From positions 1,550,001 through 1,614,000 of the forward strand of contig NZ_AP022590.1 of NCBI RefSeq assembly GCF_010731775.1: a DNA stretch of 64,000 bases, written 5' to 3'. Shown piece by piece: positions 43,311 through 53,077 of the stretch; position 1 is the first letter of the stretch; each line of letters starts with the position of its first letter. The stretch is from Mycobacterium mantenii. Its GTDB lineage: Bacteria > Actinomycetota > Actinomycetes > Mycobacteriales > Mycobacteriaceae. The notes beneath the pieces were generated by a model. The model ran no database searches, was not told the DNA's origin, and worked only from the letters and a program-made list of their open reading frames with translations. The position numbers and the translations under genes are program-made.

Positions 43311-43531
43311 GCGGCAATACTAGAAAGGCTTGCGGCGAAACACCGTTACGGCGCGCCACGTTCGGCGAATCGTCGTCGAAGTCACTCTCGGTGCATCAGC
43401 GCCATCCAAGAGGAAAATGCGCGTTTAACTGTGTGGCGTTACCTGGCTGATGACGTCGTCGATGGTAGGTTGCTAGGCATGGCAAGCACTGCCGCTCACG
43501 CACACGTTGCGGCGGTTAGCGAGGTGGACAT

Positions 43532-43819
43532 ATGGACCTGTCGCATTGGGTGACAAGCATTGTGGCATTTGTGCGGGCCGGCTACCCCTCCGGCATGCCG
43601 GTCACCGGGTATGTGCCGCTGGTGGCATTGACACGCCGACGGCTGGGCGACGACGACATCACGGCCATCGCAACGGATCTCATCGCGCGCCGGCTCCGGC
43701 CGATCAGCCCGGTTGATATCGGCGTGGAAATCACCCGGATTACCAACCAGCTGCCCTCCCCCGACGACGTCTCGCGTGTCCACCGTCGCGTTCACGCGCT
43801 GCGCTGCTCACGCGGATAA
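43532..43819 (+). CDS. DUF3349-family small protein
   Basis: 95 aa. VAFVRAGYPSGMPVTGYVPLVALTRRRLGDDDI matches the DUF3349 family (M. tuberculosis Rv0543c type), a winged-helix-like small domain of unknown function. GAGGTGG 7 nt before the ATG supports the start. It stands alone between DUF3097 (divergent) and the patatin gene (convergent). Confidence 0.85.
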   Translation: MDLSHWVTSIVAFVRAGYPSGMPVTGYVPLVALTRRRLGDDDITAIATDLIARRLRPISPVDIGVEITRITNQLPSPDDVSRVHRRVHALRCSRG

Positions 43820-43843
43820 GCATCGCCGACCGATTGACCGCCG

Positions 43844-44809
43844 TCACGGTGACTTATGCACCGGGGCGCCGCAGACCGCCAGATAGTCCGCGTAATTCCA
43901 GGTCTGCAGAAACTGTTGGCCCGCTTGCAATCCTCGCTCGTATAAAGCTTCGCGTTGCTGCGTGGTGATGTCGAAGTCGATCGGGCTGATCCCTTCGGCG
44001 GGCACAAAGATGGTGCGCCGAACGGTGCACGGGTCGTCGATGTAAGCGTTGTCTTGATTGCTCACCAGTGTCTCTATTGCCGCGATCCCCAAGGACACCG
44101 GCCCATGCACCGGATGGGTGGGCGGGATGCCGGGGCGCGCGGACAGTCGGATACCGAACGTCGGCCATCGCGGTTGCGCGTCGGGCCGATCGAACAGCTC
44201 GACCGGGAAGTCCGACAACAATCCGCCGTCCACCCACGTCGCGCCGCCGACCCGAACGGGCTCGAACACATACGGGATGGCCGACGACGCGTGCACCGCG
44301 CGCGCCACCGGAAAGTCGTCGGGGTCGATTCCGTAGGAGTCCAGATCCCACGGGATGCGGACCAGCCGGCGCCGGGACAGGTCGCTGGCCGTCACCACGA
44401 GCGACCACGCGAACTGTTCGGGCTCTTCGCCGGTGCGCAAATCGCCGAAAGTCCGCACCCCGAGATCGCGGAGCAGACCGGCAAGCAGCTGTTCGAGATA
44501 AGCCCCGCGATAGACACCGTCCGACGTCAACAGCGACAGTGCCCCGCCGATCAGCGGCACTCGCCCGATCAGGTTGCGATCAAGGAACTTCCGGTAGTCG
44601 ATGGTGCGCATCACATCGGTCAACCGGCTCAACGGCTCACCGGCCACCTGCAGGGCCGCGACCAGCGAGGCGACGATAGCGCCCGCACTGCTCCCCGCGA
44701 CGCGCGGAAACCGGTAGCCGGCCCGGGCGAGCGCATCGACCGCGCCAACCAGTCCGATGCCCCGGACGCCACCGCCTTCGCACACCAGGTCGGCACGGTC
44801 TGCACTCAT
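43844..44809 (-). CDS. Patatin-like phospholipase (Rv2037c-like)
   Basis: 321 aa. Patatin motifs are complete: GGGVRG oxyanion hole (about residues 12-17), nucleophile GSSAG (about 39-43) and the Asp-Gly of DGGL (about 190). No signal peptide, so it is likely cytosolic or membrane-associated. It hydrolyses acyl esters of lipids. In M. tuberculosis the gene before the sugar ABC operon, Rv2037c, occupies the same position; correspondence is from memory. Confidence 0.85.
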   Translation of the reverse strand: MSADRADLVCEGGGVRGIGLVGAVDALARAGYRFPRVAGSSAGAIVASLVAALQVAGEPLSRLTDVMRTIDYRKFLDRNLIGRVPLIGGALSLLTSDGVYRGAYLEQLLAGLLRDLGVRTFGDLRTGEEPEQFAWSLVVTASDLSRRRLVRIPWDLDSYGIDPDDFPVARAVHASSAIPYVFEPVRVGGATWVDGGLLSDFPVELFDRPDAQPRWPTFGIRLSARPGIPPTHPVHGPVSLGIAAIETLVSNQDNAYIDDPCTVRRTIFVPAEGISPIDFDITTQQREALYERGLQAGQQFLQTWNYADYLAVCGAPVHKSP

Positions 44810-44892
44810 CGCAAAGTCCCCCTAACCGGTTCGAGCCGGGCGAGCCTGACGACGCACCGAAAACCTTACCCACTTCATTGCCGGGAGCATGA

Positions 44893-45963
<1,071 letters not shown>

Positions 45964-45965
45964 GG

Positions 45966-46808
45966 CTACCCGCCCATCCCGGTGACGGCGATACCGCGGA
46001 CGAACGACCGTTGCGCGATCGCGTAGATGATGACCAGGGGAAGCATGATCAACATCGAGGTTGCCATCAGCACCGGCCATCGGGCAACGTATTCGCCCTT
46101 CATCCGGACCAGGCCCAGGGTCAGCGTGGCCAGGCTGTTGCGCTGAATCATCAGCAGCGGCCACAGGAAATCGTTCCAGACGTTGACCCAGGTGAGCACG
46201 GCGAGCACCATCACCGCCGGTCTGGCATGCGGCAGCAGGATTCGCCAGTAAACCTGCCACGGTGAGCAACCGTCGAGTATCGCCGCCTCCTCCAGGTCGG
46301 TGGGCAGGGTGCGAAAGAACTGCCGCATCAGGTACGTGCCGAATGCGCTGCCGAAAAAGCCCGGCACGATCATCGCCCACGGTGTGTCCACCCAGCCCAG
46401 GGTCCGCATCACCAGGAACTGCGGGATCACCGTCACCGTCAGCGGCACCATCAAGGTGCCGAGATAGACGACGAACAGCGCGTCGCGGCCACGGAAATCG
46501 AGCCGCGCAAAGGCATATCCGGCCAGCGAGCAAAAGAAGACATGCCCCGTGGTGACGCATCCCGCGTAGAGCACGGTGTTGAAAAACATTCGGCCGAACG
46601 GCATCAGCGCGAACACCTCGGTGTAGTTGGACCACCGCGGGTGGGCCGGTAGCAGCGTGGGCTCGCTCACCTCGCCTTCCGTTTTCAGCGACCCGGACAC
46701 CGCCCATGCGATGGGGAACAGTGCGCACCAGGCGACGCCGAGCAGCGCGCCATAGACGACGCTGCCGCGCAAGACGGTGTGCTTGAAGACAGCCCTACTT
46801 GAGGCCAC
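45966..46808 (-). CDS. Sugar ABC transporter permease (Rv2039c-like)
   Basis: 280 aa with six membrane helices. The EAA loop EEAAILDGCSPWQVYWRILLPHARP (about 190-214) is the contact to the ATPase, and the helix arrangement is of the UgpE/MalG type. GTG start at 46808 overlaps the neighbouring permease by 14 nt. Substrate not known from the sequence. Confidence 0.9.
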   Translation of the reverse strand: MASSRAVFKHTVLRGSVVYGALLGVAWCALFPIAWAVSGSLKTEGEVSEPTLLPAHPRWSNYTEVFALMPFGRMFFNTVLYAGCVTTGHVFFCSLAGYAFARLDFRGRDALFVVYLGTLMVPLTVTVIPQFLVMRTLGWVDTPWAMIVPGFFGSAFGTYLMRQFFRTLPTDLEEAAILDGCSPWQVYWRILLPHARPAVMVLAVLTWVNVWNDFLWPLLMIQRNSLATLTLGLVRMKGEYVARWPVLMATSMLIMLPLVIIYAIAQRSFVRGIAVTGMGG

Positions 46809-47763
46809 GCGAATTCTCCAAGGATCGTCGATGGCTGACCCGCAACTGCACCACGGTCAGCACCAGCAAGACGGCGAACATCACCCACGCCAGCGCGGAG
46901 GCATAGCCGAATTCAAGGAACGAGAACGCATGCTGGAACAGCATGATCCCCAGGACGTAGGTCGCCGATTCCGGCCCGCCGCTGGGGCCGTTGAGGACAT
47001 AGACCATGTCGAACGCCTGGAAGGCGTGGATGACCGAGATGATGACGACGAACGATATCGACCCCCGGATCAACGGAACGGTGATGGAGACGAATTGTCT
47101 TATCTCGCTGGCACCGTCGATCTTGGCCGCCTCGTAGACCGTTCCCGGAACACCTTGCATCGCGGCCAGCAGCACGACGGTGGCAAAGGGCACGCTGCGC
47201 CAGACGCTGACGATGCACAGTGAGGCCATGGCCCAGTGGGGATCGACCAGCCACGGGACCGGTCCCAGCCCAACCCAGCCGAGCATGATGTTGAGCAGGC
47301 CGTTGTCGGTGTTGAAAACGAACTGCCAGACGACCGCCATTACGACCGATGAGATCGCCAATGGCAGAAAGACGATGGTGCGGAAGATCCCGATGCCCCT
47401 GACCTTCTGGTTCAGCACACCGGCGACGGCCAGGCTGATCAAGACCGTCGGCACGACCGTCCCGAGGGTGAAGATCACGGTATTGCGGATCGCGATCAGG
47501 AAAAGCGGATCGGCGGTGAACAGGTCTCCGAAGTTGTTCAGGCCCACGAATTTTGGCGGGGTGAACACATCCCAACGCTGAAAGCTCATGTAGAGCGAGA
47601 AGCCCAGGGGAAAGAGCATGAACACGGCGACCGCGACCATGTTGGGTGCGACGAACAACCGGCCCGCCCATGCGTGCCGGCGCCACGGGCTCGGGTTCTT
47701 CGGGGATTTCGCTGTCGCCCTCCCCGCGGTGGCGGTCATGTCAGTTGCATCCATGGAGGTCAT
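46795..47763 (-). CDS. Sugar ABC transporter permease (Rv2040c-like)
   Basis: 322 aa with six membrane helices after a cytoplasmic N-terminus (about residues 1-32). It has the UgpA/MalF-type EAA segment VYEAAKIDGASEIRQFVSITVPLIRG (about 232-257). Its ATG overlaps the stop of the binding-protein gene (ATGA), showing one operon of four genes. Confidence 0.9.
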   Translation of the reverse strand: MTSMDATDMTATAGRATAKSPKNPSPWRRHAWAGRLFVAPNMVAVAVFMLFPLGFSLYMSFQRWDVFTPPKFVGLNNFGDLFTADPLFLIAIRNTVIFTLGTVVPTVLISLAVAGVLNQKVRGIGIFRTIVFLPLAISSVVMAVVWQFVFNTDNGLLNIMLGWVGLGPVPWLVDPHWAMASLCIVSVWRSVPFATVVLLAAMQGVPGTVYEAAKIDGASEIRQFVSITVPLIRGSISFVVIISVIHAFQAFDMVYVLNGPSGGPESATYVLGIMLFQHAFSFLEFGYASALAWVMFAVLLVLTVVQLRVSHRRSLENSRGLK

Positions 47764-49085
47764 GGGCTGCGCAGCACTTCGTCGACCGAGCGGGACAATC
47801 CGCTCAATGACGCCGCCGGCTGGCTGCCCCGCAGCACGGGACCAAAGTTGCGGTCCATCAACGCATTGACCTTCTCCCAGGCCGGCGTGATGGGCAAGCC
47901 CTGCGAATAGGCCGGCCCCTCGGTGAGCACACCGAGATTGCCGAGCCGCCGATGAGCCTTGGCGAATCCGTCCGAACCCAGCGCCGACCGCAGCACCGGA
48001 ACGAACAGACAGGATTCACCGATCAACGCTTGCCCGATGGGCCCGGTCGCGAACTTCACGAACTCCCACGCCTGCTCCTTGCGCGGGCTGCTCGCCGAGA
48101 TGGCCAGTCCGGTGGCGCCGATATCGGAACACGCGGCATGTCCCTTTCCCAGCGCCGGGCCGACCGGCAGCGGAGCGACATCGAAATCCAGGTCCTCGGC
48201 GCGGATGTAGGTCTGGTAGCGCCAGTGCCCACCGAGCGCGATCGCGGCCCGTCCCACCGCGAACAGGTTGGGCGTCGACATGGACTGCGTCTCCGAAGCG
48301 TTGGGCGCAACCCGGTATTTGTTCGCCAGATCGGCGTAGAACTGCACGGCTTCCTGGAACGCCGCCTTGTCGAAGTTGAAGTGGGTCGGATTCAGTCGCG
48401 GATCGGACCACGCAACGCCGTTGTTCATCGCGAACAAACCGGCCGAGTAGTAGGAGCCCCAGGTGTTGACGAACCCGTACTGCGCGGCCCGGCCCGAGGC
48501 GTCACGCTTGGTCAGAGCGCGCGCCGCGTCCAGGAATTCGGTGAAGTCCCAGGGCTGCTCCCACGTCTTGGGCGGCGCCGGCACCCCGGCTTCGGCGAAA
48601 AGCCGCTTGTTGTAAAACAAGTAGTTGCCCGACCACTGCTCGGGGAGCGCGTACTGCTTTTCGTTGAATGTGAAGGTTTCGTACAGCGCCGGGATGCTGT
48701 CCGCCTTGAGCTCGTCGGCAAACGCCTTGTCGCGCGCCAATAGCGTGTTCATGTCCAGCAGCACACCGCGCTCGGCGAGTTCGGCGTAGGACAGTTCCCA
48801 CGCCATCAGCACGTCGGGGCATCTGCCGCCGACGCAAAACGTCGAAAGCTGTTGCATGACGCCCGGACCGGACTGCACCGGCCGGACTTTGATATCGGGA
48901 TGACGACGCGCAAATTCATCGACGATGCGCATCCTGGCGTCACGCTCGTCTGGATTGGCCGCGAAGAAAAAGGTGAGCGCGTCGTCGTCGGGGGCGCACC
49001 CGGCCGGCCACGGTGCCAGCGCCGCCGCGCACAGCGCGCCGGCGCCCCGCAGCAGGCTGCGCCGCCCGAACGGCTTATCGAGCAT
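47760..49085 (-). CDS. Sugar-binding lipoprotein of the ABC importer (Rv2041c-like)
   Basis: 441 aa. A twin-arginine-like FGRRSLLRG followed by lipobox PAGC (Cys30) suggests a Tat-exported lipoprotein. The mature part is a family-1 (MalE/UgpB) solute-binding protein: VDEFARRHPDIKV and PEQWSGNYLFYNKRLFAEAGVP. The M. tuberculosis counterpart is reported to be induced by low pH and hypoxia. First gene of the operon. Confidence 0.9.
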   Translation of the reverse strand: MLDKPFGRRSLLRGAGALCAAALAPWPAGCAPDDDALTFFFAANPDERDARMRIVDEFARRHPDIKVRPVQSGPGVMQQLSTFCVGGRCPDVLMAWELSYAELAERGVLLDMNTLLARDKAFADELKADSIPALYETFTFNEKQYALPEQWSGNYLFYNKRLFAEAGVPAPPKTWEQPWDFTEFLDAARALTKRDASGRAAQYGFVNTWGSYYSAGLFAMNNGVAWSDPRLNPTHFNFDKAAFQEAVQFYADLANKYRVAPNASETQSMSTPNLFAVGRAAIALGGHWRYQTYIRAEDLDFDVAPLPVGPALGKGHAACSDIGATGLAISASSPRKEQAWEFVKFATGPIGQALIGESCLFVPVLRSALGSDGFAKAHRRLGNLGVLTEGPAYSQGLPITPAWEKVNALMDRNFGPVLRGSQPAASLSGLSRSVDEVLRSP

Positions 49086-49142
49086 GGCTCTCCCGGTCTT
49101 GCCCGTGGCCGGCTCCCCGGCCGGCGGTATCTGACGTCCTTG

Positions 49143-50069
49143 CTACCCGATGAGGTTGTGATGTTCCTGGGTTGGCCACCGGGGCAGCGTCAGCGCCGCC
49201 AGACGGATGCGCTCGGCGTCGCCGGTGATGTCGATCGTGTGGATGCGATCGTCGGCGCCGATGCCGATCACCAGCAGGATCTGAGCGCGCCCGCGGGCCG
49301 CGATCACGATGCCCGGTGCCCCGTCGATGAGCATGACAGCACCGGCGCGCGCCCGCTGTGCGAATCGGCGGGTCTCCTCGGCGACCTCTCTGGCGCCGCG
49401 CAACGCGGTCGGCACGTCCGCCGGGACGAGGGCACGATCGACCGTGCGCAGCACCTCGGGAGCCAACAAGTGGAGCAGGACGGCGATGTCGCCGCCGCGC
49501 GAGGCCGTCAGGAATGCCTCCACCACCTTGAGGTGGTGGGCCGTGCGACGGGGCCGGGTGGCTGAGGCGGCGTGCAGTCGCGCACGCGCCCTGCTTGCCA
49601 GCTTCTTCACGGCGTCCGGTGACCGGTTCGTCGCCGCGGCGATCTGGTCGAACGGCATGGCGAAGACGTCGTGCAGCACGAACGCGACGCGCTGCGCCGG
49701 GGAAAGCCGGTCGAGCACGACGAGCAGCGCGCCGCTCACCGACTCCGTCAGCAGCGCGTCCTCGTCGGCCGGTGCCGACGCCGTCCGGGCCAGCCGGTCG
49801 AGTTCGTCGGCCTCGGCGAACGATTGTTCGGCGCGGCGCTTGCGCACCCTAAGCTGGTCGAACGCCTCCCGCACGGTGATCGTCGTGAACCAGCCGGAGA
49901 GGTTGTCGACCGCGGCGAAGTCCGCACGACTGGCCTTCAACCACGCCGACTGCACCGCGTCGTCGGCATCGGCCGTTGAGCCCAGCAGCTGAAACGCGAC
50001 CGACCTCAGGTGTCGTCGATCGGCGTCGAAACGCTGCGCCAGCTCCACCAAATCATGTGTTGCGCTCAT
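49143..50069 (-). CDS. ECF sigma factor with C-terminal SnoaL-like domain (SigJ/ECF41 type)
   Basis: 308 aa. Region 2 VAFQLLGSTADADDAVQSAWLKAS with LSGWFTTITVREAFDQLR, region 4 LSPAQRVAFVLHDVFAMPFDQIAAATNRSPDAVKKLASRAR, then about 120 residues of NTF2/SnoaL type (VVEAFLTASRGGDIAVLLHLLAPEV). In ECF41-type factors this fused domain replaces an anti-sigma factor. The usual DGGGK motif is not seen and reads RGRAQ here. It is divergent from a DoxX-like gene, a likely target. Confidence 0.85.
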   Translation of the reverse strand: MSATHDLVELAQRFDADRRHLRSVAFQLLGSTADADDAVQSAWLKASRADFAAVDNLSGWFTTITVREAFDQLRVRKRRAEQSFAEADELDRLARTASAPADEDALLTESVSGALLVVLDRLSPAQRVAFVLHDVFAMPFDQIAAATNRSPDAVKKLASRARARLHAASATRPRRTAHHLKVVEAFLTASRGGDIAVLLHLLAPEVLRTVDRALVPADVPTALRGAREVAEETRRFAQRARAGAVMLIDGAPGIVIAARGRAQILLVIGIGADDRIHTIDITGDAERIRLAALTLPRWPTQEHHNLIG

Positions 50070-50148
50070 GGGTCACCTTTTCCGCACGGAAGTCGTCAGG
50101 AAGATGACCGCGTCCAACGGACTTTCATTCGCGAAGGAGACAAGCACC

Positions 50149-50238
50149 ATGACCTTACCGATTGTGCGCCGCGTGCGCCCAGCATGCATTCGACGTGGCG
50201 CAACGGAAACTGCTGCGGGACAGGGAATTGATCCATGA
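50149..50238 (+). CDS. 29-residue leader ORF coupled to the DoxX-like gene
   Basis: ATG at 50149 has a strong AAGGAGA ribosome site 8 nt upstream; the frame encodes MTLPIVRRVRPACIRRGATE and nine more residues, then TGA overlapping the ATG of the next gene (ATGA). The DoxX-like gene itself has no comparable ribosome site. It may be a translational coupling leader or a tiny protein. It is too short for homology. Confidence 0.5.
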   Translation: MTLPIVRRVRPACIRRGATETAAGQGIDP

Positions 50239-50585
50239 ACACCGCACTTGTCGCGACCACGCTGGTCACCGCCGCAGTCACCGCCGCGATCGCCGTGGCC
50301 GACCTCATTCCGGCGCGATTCGTGCTGGCCAACTCCGCCCAGGTCGGGGTGCCGCGGTCGTGGCTACCGGCGCTGGGCGGGCTGAAGCTGGCCGGAGCCG
50401 CCGGAATTCTTATCGGCCTGCTGGGCCTACGGGAGTTGGGAATCGCGGCCGCCGCCGGCCTGGTCCTGTTTTTCGTCGGGGCGGTGGTGACGCACGTGAG
50501 GGCACACGTGCTGTACAACATCGCGTTTCCCGGCGCGTACCTGTGCCTCTCCGCGGCGTCACTGGCGCTGATGGTCATGCGCTGA
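50235..50585 (+). CDS. DoxX-like small membrane protein
   Basis: 116 aa, four membrane helices. Sequence (VADLIPARFVLANSAQVGVPRSWLPALGGLKLAGAAGILIGLLG) is that of the DoxX-like (DoxX_2) group. These small proteins occur next to SigJ/ECF41-type sigma factors and redox genes. Role is unknown; a quinone or oxidative stress function is suggested by the family. It overlaps the tiny leader ORF and converges on the Rv2042c-like gene. Confidence 0.8.
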   Translation: MNTALVATTLVTAAVTAAIAVADLIPARFVLANSAQVGVPRSWLPALGGLKLAGAAGILIGLLGLRELGIAAAAGLVLFFVGAVVTHVRAHVLYNIAFPGAYLCLSAASLALMVMR

Positions 50586-50606
50586 GACAAGCCCGGACGC
50601 CGTGAA

Positions 50607-51407
50607 TCAGGCGGGAAAGTACCTGATCCGGGTGACCGCATCGCCGCCCCAGGCCACATCGGCGAACACGATCGCGCGCCCGTGCCCTGAGTTGAGTGAG
50701 ACCGCGACGGTGGGGCCCGCGCTGATCATCTTGGTTGCACCGGCCCCGTCCAGTTGTTCCACCAGCTCGGCCAGATCGAGCGGATCACGGTCACCCAGCG
50801 TCAGTGCGGCGTCCGATGACAGCGCCCGCGCGGCGGAGAACTTGTCGTTACGCGCGGCGGCGCCGAGGAAAGTCGTCACCAGCCGCTGGTGGCGCGCACC
50901 CACCCGCCGGAATCCGGTAACGAAACCCGCGGTCCCACGCCAACCTTGGTTACCCAACAGCGCTTTGGACAGGTTCAACGCGGGCCGCAAGGCACCCGAG
51001 CCGGTGCGCAGGAACTGCAGCATCATGGCGGGCAGTTCCCAATACGCCCGCAATTGACCAATTTTCCACTCGCCGTTGGTTTCTCGAAGGTCGTAGCGCA
51101 GGAACGCGGGAATGTACATCGTCACCGCCGAGCCCATCGCCACCTCGAGCTCGAGATCGCGCAACACCGCCGTGCCGACGACGATGTCGAGATCGCGGTG
51201 GAACTTGATGTCGCGCGGACCGATGAACGTGTCGTAGAAGCGGCCGATCTGCTCATGCCCGACGTGCGGTCGCGAACCGACCGGGTCCTCGACCCGGCCG
51301 TCAGCGGTGAACAGCCCCACCCACCCGGCGCGGTCGTGTGCGGCGGCCGCCTGCGGCGAGCGCTCCACGGCGGCGAGCAGATGTTGTCGATCCAGCGGTA
51401 CCACCAC
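50607..51407 (-). CDS. Rv2042c-like protein with two SnoaL-type domains
   Basis: 266 aa. It starts at GTG codons in the sequence GTGGTGGTA overlapping the pncA stop by one base, and contains two NTF2-like halves: DRAGWVGLFTADGRVEDPVGSRPHVGHEQIGRFYDTFIGP at about 25-65, and TTFLGAAARNDKFSAARALSSDAALTLGD in the second half. M. tuberculosis Rv2042c sits in the same place after pncA and has nearly the same length. No enzymatic role is known. The longer frame to 51614 is a pncA shadow. Confidence 0.8.
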   Translation of the reverse strand: MVVPLDRQHLLAAVERSPQAAAAHDRAGWVGLFTADGRVEDPVGSRPHVGHEQIGRFYDTFIGPRDIKFHRDLDIVVGTAVLRDLELEVAMGSAVTMYIPAFLRYDLRETNGEWKIGQLRAYWELPAMMLQFLRTGSGALRPALNLSKALLGNQGWRGTAGFVTGFRRVGARHQRLVTTFLGAAARNDKFSAARALSSDAALTLGDRDPLDLAELVEQLDGAGATKMISAGPTVAVSLNSGHGRAIVFADVAWGGDAVTRIRYFPA

Positions 51408-51967
51408 TACGGTCCCCCCACCAACTCGATGCCGGCGGACCGCATTTCCGCCAGCGCTTCGGCGCCCGAGTCCGCGGCCGCGGCCGCGGTCAGGTCCACC
51501 AGCACCCTGGTGGTCAGGCCCGCCGCCGCCGCGTCCTCGGCGGTCCGCCGGACGCAAAAGTCCGTCGCGATGCCGACCACGTCGACCTCGTCGACCCCCC
51601 GTTGCCGCAACCACTGCAGCAGCGTCGTCCCGTTCTCGTCAACGCCCTCGAAACCGCTGTACGCCGCGGAATAGGCGCCCTTGCGGAAGACGGCATCGAG
51701 GTAGCCGGTGTTCAGATCGGGGCGAAGATTCGCCCCGACGCTTCCGGCGACGCAGTGCACGGGCCAGGACGACGAATAATCCGGCCGGTCGGAAAAATGA
51801 TCGCCCGGGTCGATGTGGAAGTCCTGGGTAGCCACGATGTATCGGTAGCCCGGATCGCCGGACAGATAGGCGTTGATCGCGGGCGCCACCGCGGCGCCGT
51901 CGGCCGTCGGCACCGGGCCCCCCTCGCAGAAATCGTTTTGCACGTCGACGATGATCAACGCTCGCAC
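51407..51967 (-). CDS. pncA: Nicotinamidase/pyrazinamidase PncA
   Basis: 186 aa, the same length as M. tuberculosis PncA and in step with its numbering. Catalytic Asp8, Lys96 and Cys138 are all present, as are the metal ligands Asp49, His51, His57 and His71. Position 137, His in M. tuberculosis, is Phe here (TDFCVR). It deamidates nicotinamide in NAD recycling and would activate pyrazinamide. The start is GTG at 51967, with GGTGGAG upstream. Its stop overlaps the Rv2042c-like start. Confidence 0.95.
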   Translation of the reverse strand: MRALIIVDVQNDFCEGGPVPTADGAAVAPAINAYLSGDPGYRYIVATQDFHIDPGDHFSDRPDYSSSWPVHCVAGSVGANLRPDLNTGYLDAVFRKGAYSAAYSGFEGVDENGTTLLQWLRQRGVDEVDVVGIATDFCVRRTAEDAAAAGLTTRVLVDLTAAAAADSGAEALAEMRSAGIELVGGP

Positions 51968-52059
51968 GCGCTCCACCCTATCGGTGCGCACCAATGCCCT
52001 CTAGCTGGTGATATCGGCGCCACGGTTTGCTCGACTGGCAGCCGGGTAATACACCGGCC

Positions 52060-53049
52060 ATGGTGCTCAGGAGAATCGCGCGACCCCTGTTGTCAGTGGC
52101 CTTCATCGGGCAGGGAATCAATTCACTGCTCAATCCCAAATCAGCGGCGGAGGCCGCGGCGCCGGCGGTCGACGGCCTGCAGGCGTTGCCGGATTCGGTG
52201 AGCAGCAGCATTCCCAGCGACCCTGAGACGGTCGCGCAGATCACCGCGGCCGTGCAGATCGGCGGCGGCCTACTACTTGCGACTGGCAAACTTCCCCGGA
52301 TCGCCTCGGCGGCGCTCGCGGTGACGGTGCTGCCGGCCAACCTGGGGACGCACTCGTTCTGGAACGAAAGCGACCCGGTGGCCAAAGCTCAGAAGCGCCA
52401 GCAGTTTCTCACTGACCTCAGCCTGCTGGGCGGGCTGTTGATCGCCTCCGCCGACACCGCCGGCAAGCCGTCACTCGGGTGGCGTGGCCGCCGGGCGGCC
52501 GAACGGCTCTCCGAGCGGGTGTCGTCTGCGTTGCCCGGTTCCGACGACACCGATTTCTCCGAGCTGGGTGAACGGATCGCGCACGGCTTGCAGATCGGAG
52601 CCGAGCGCGGCCGCGAACTCGCCAGCACCGCTGCCGAACGCGGCGCACCCTACGCCGAAGCCGCGCTGGAGCGCGGCCGCGAACTCGCCGGCACGGCGGC
52701 CGACCGCGGCCGGCCGCTGGCGAAGAAGGCCCGCAAGCGCGGGGAGGAATGGGCCGACGAGGCCGCCGATCGCGCCGCATATCTGGCCGAGAAGGCGCGC
52801 AAGCGCAGCGAGGAACTTGCCGACGAAGCGGTCGACCGGGCCGCGCCACTGGCCAAGAAGGCCCGCAAGCGCAGCGAGAAGCTCGCCAAGAAGACCCGCA
52901 CGCGCACCGAGAAGCTCGCCGACACGGCACGGGCACGTGGCGAGGAATTCGCCGAAAGCGCCCGGCAGCGCGGCAGCGACCTGGCCGACACCGCCCGCGA
53001 GCGAGTCGGCGGTCAGGTCGAGACCGGCCGCCGCAAGCTCCCCTGGTAG
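52060..53049 (+). CDS. DoxX-family membrane protein with a tail of 11-residue repeats
   Basis: 329 aa. Residues 1-150 are DoxX-like with about four helices (LLSVAFIGQGINSLLNPK, AVQIGGGLLLATGKLPR). After a linker, residues 181-312 consist of twelve perfect-length 11-residue units, consensus xxRGxxLAxxA, such as AERGRELASTA, ADRGRPLAKKA and RKRSEELADEA, then one degenerate unit. The units form an amphipathic, charge-rich helix of the apolipoprotein or LEA type. The ATG at 52060 is used over an upstream TTG because the DoxX N-terminus starts there. Confidence 0.82.
   Translation: MVLRRIARPLLSVAFIGQGINSLLNPKSAAEAAAPAVDGLQALPDSVSSSIPSDPETVAQITAAVQIGGGLLLATGKLPRIASAALAVTVLPANLGTHSFWNESDPVAKAQKRQQFLTDLSLLGGLLIASADTAGKPSLGWRGRRAAERLSERVSSALPGSDDTDFSELGERIAHGLQIGAERGRELASTAAERGAPYAEAALERGRELAGTAADRGRPLAKKARKRGEEWADEAADRAAYLAEKARKRSEELADEAVDRAAPLAKKARKRSEKLAKKTRTRTEKLADTARARGEEFAESARQRGSDLADTARERVGGQVETGRRKLPW
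52600..52995 (+). repeat. Twelve in-frame 33-bp repeats encoding 11-residue units
   Basis: Each unit is 33 bp without spacers. Arg at position 3 (twelve of twelve), Leu or an aromatic near position 7 and Ala at 8 are conserved; position 11 is nearly always Ala. DNA copies differ considerably, so the protein pattern is under selection more than the DNA. The charge of the units changes along the array, from mixed to very basic around units 8-10. Confidence 0.9.
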
Positions 53050-53077
53050 TGACGCGAGCCCACCGGTAACCAGCGAG

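Noticed and set aside
52600..52995. Possible CRISPR array
   Set aside because: The 33-bp units are directly joined without spacers and are in frame in a protein gene.
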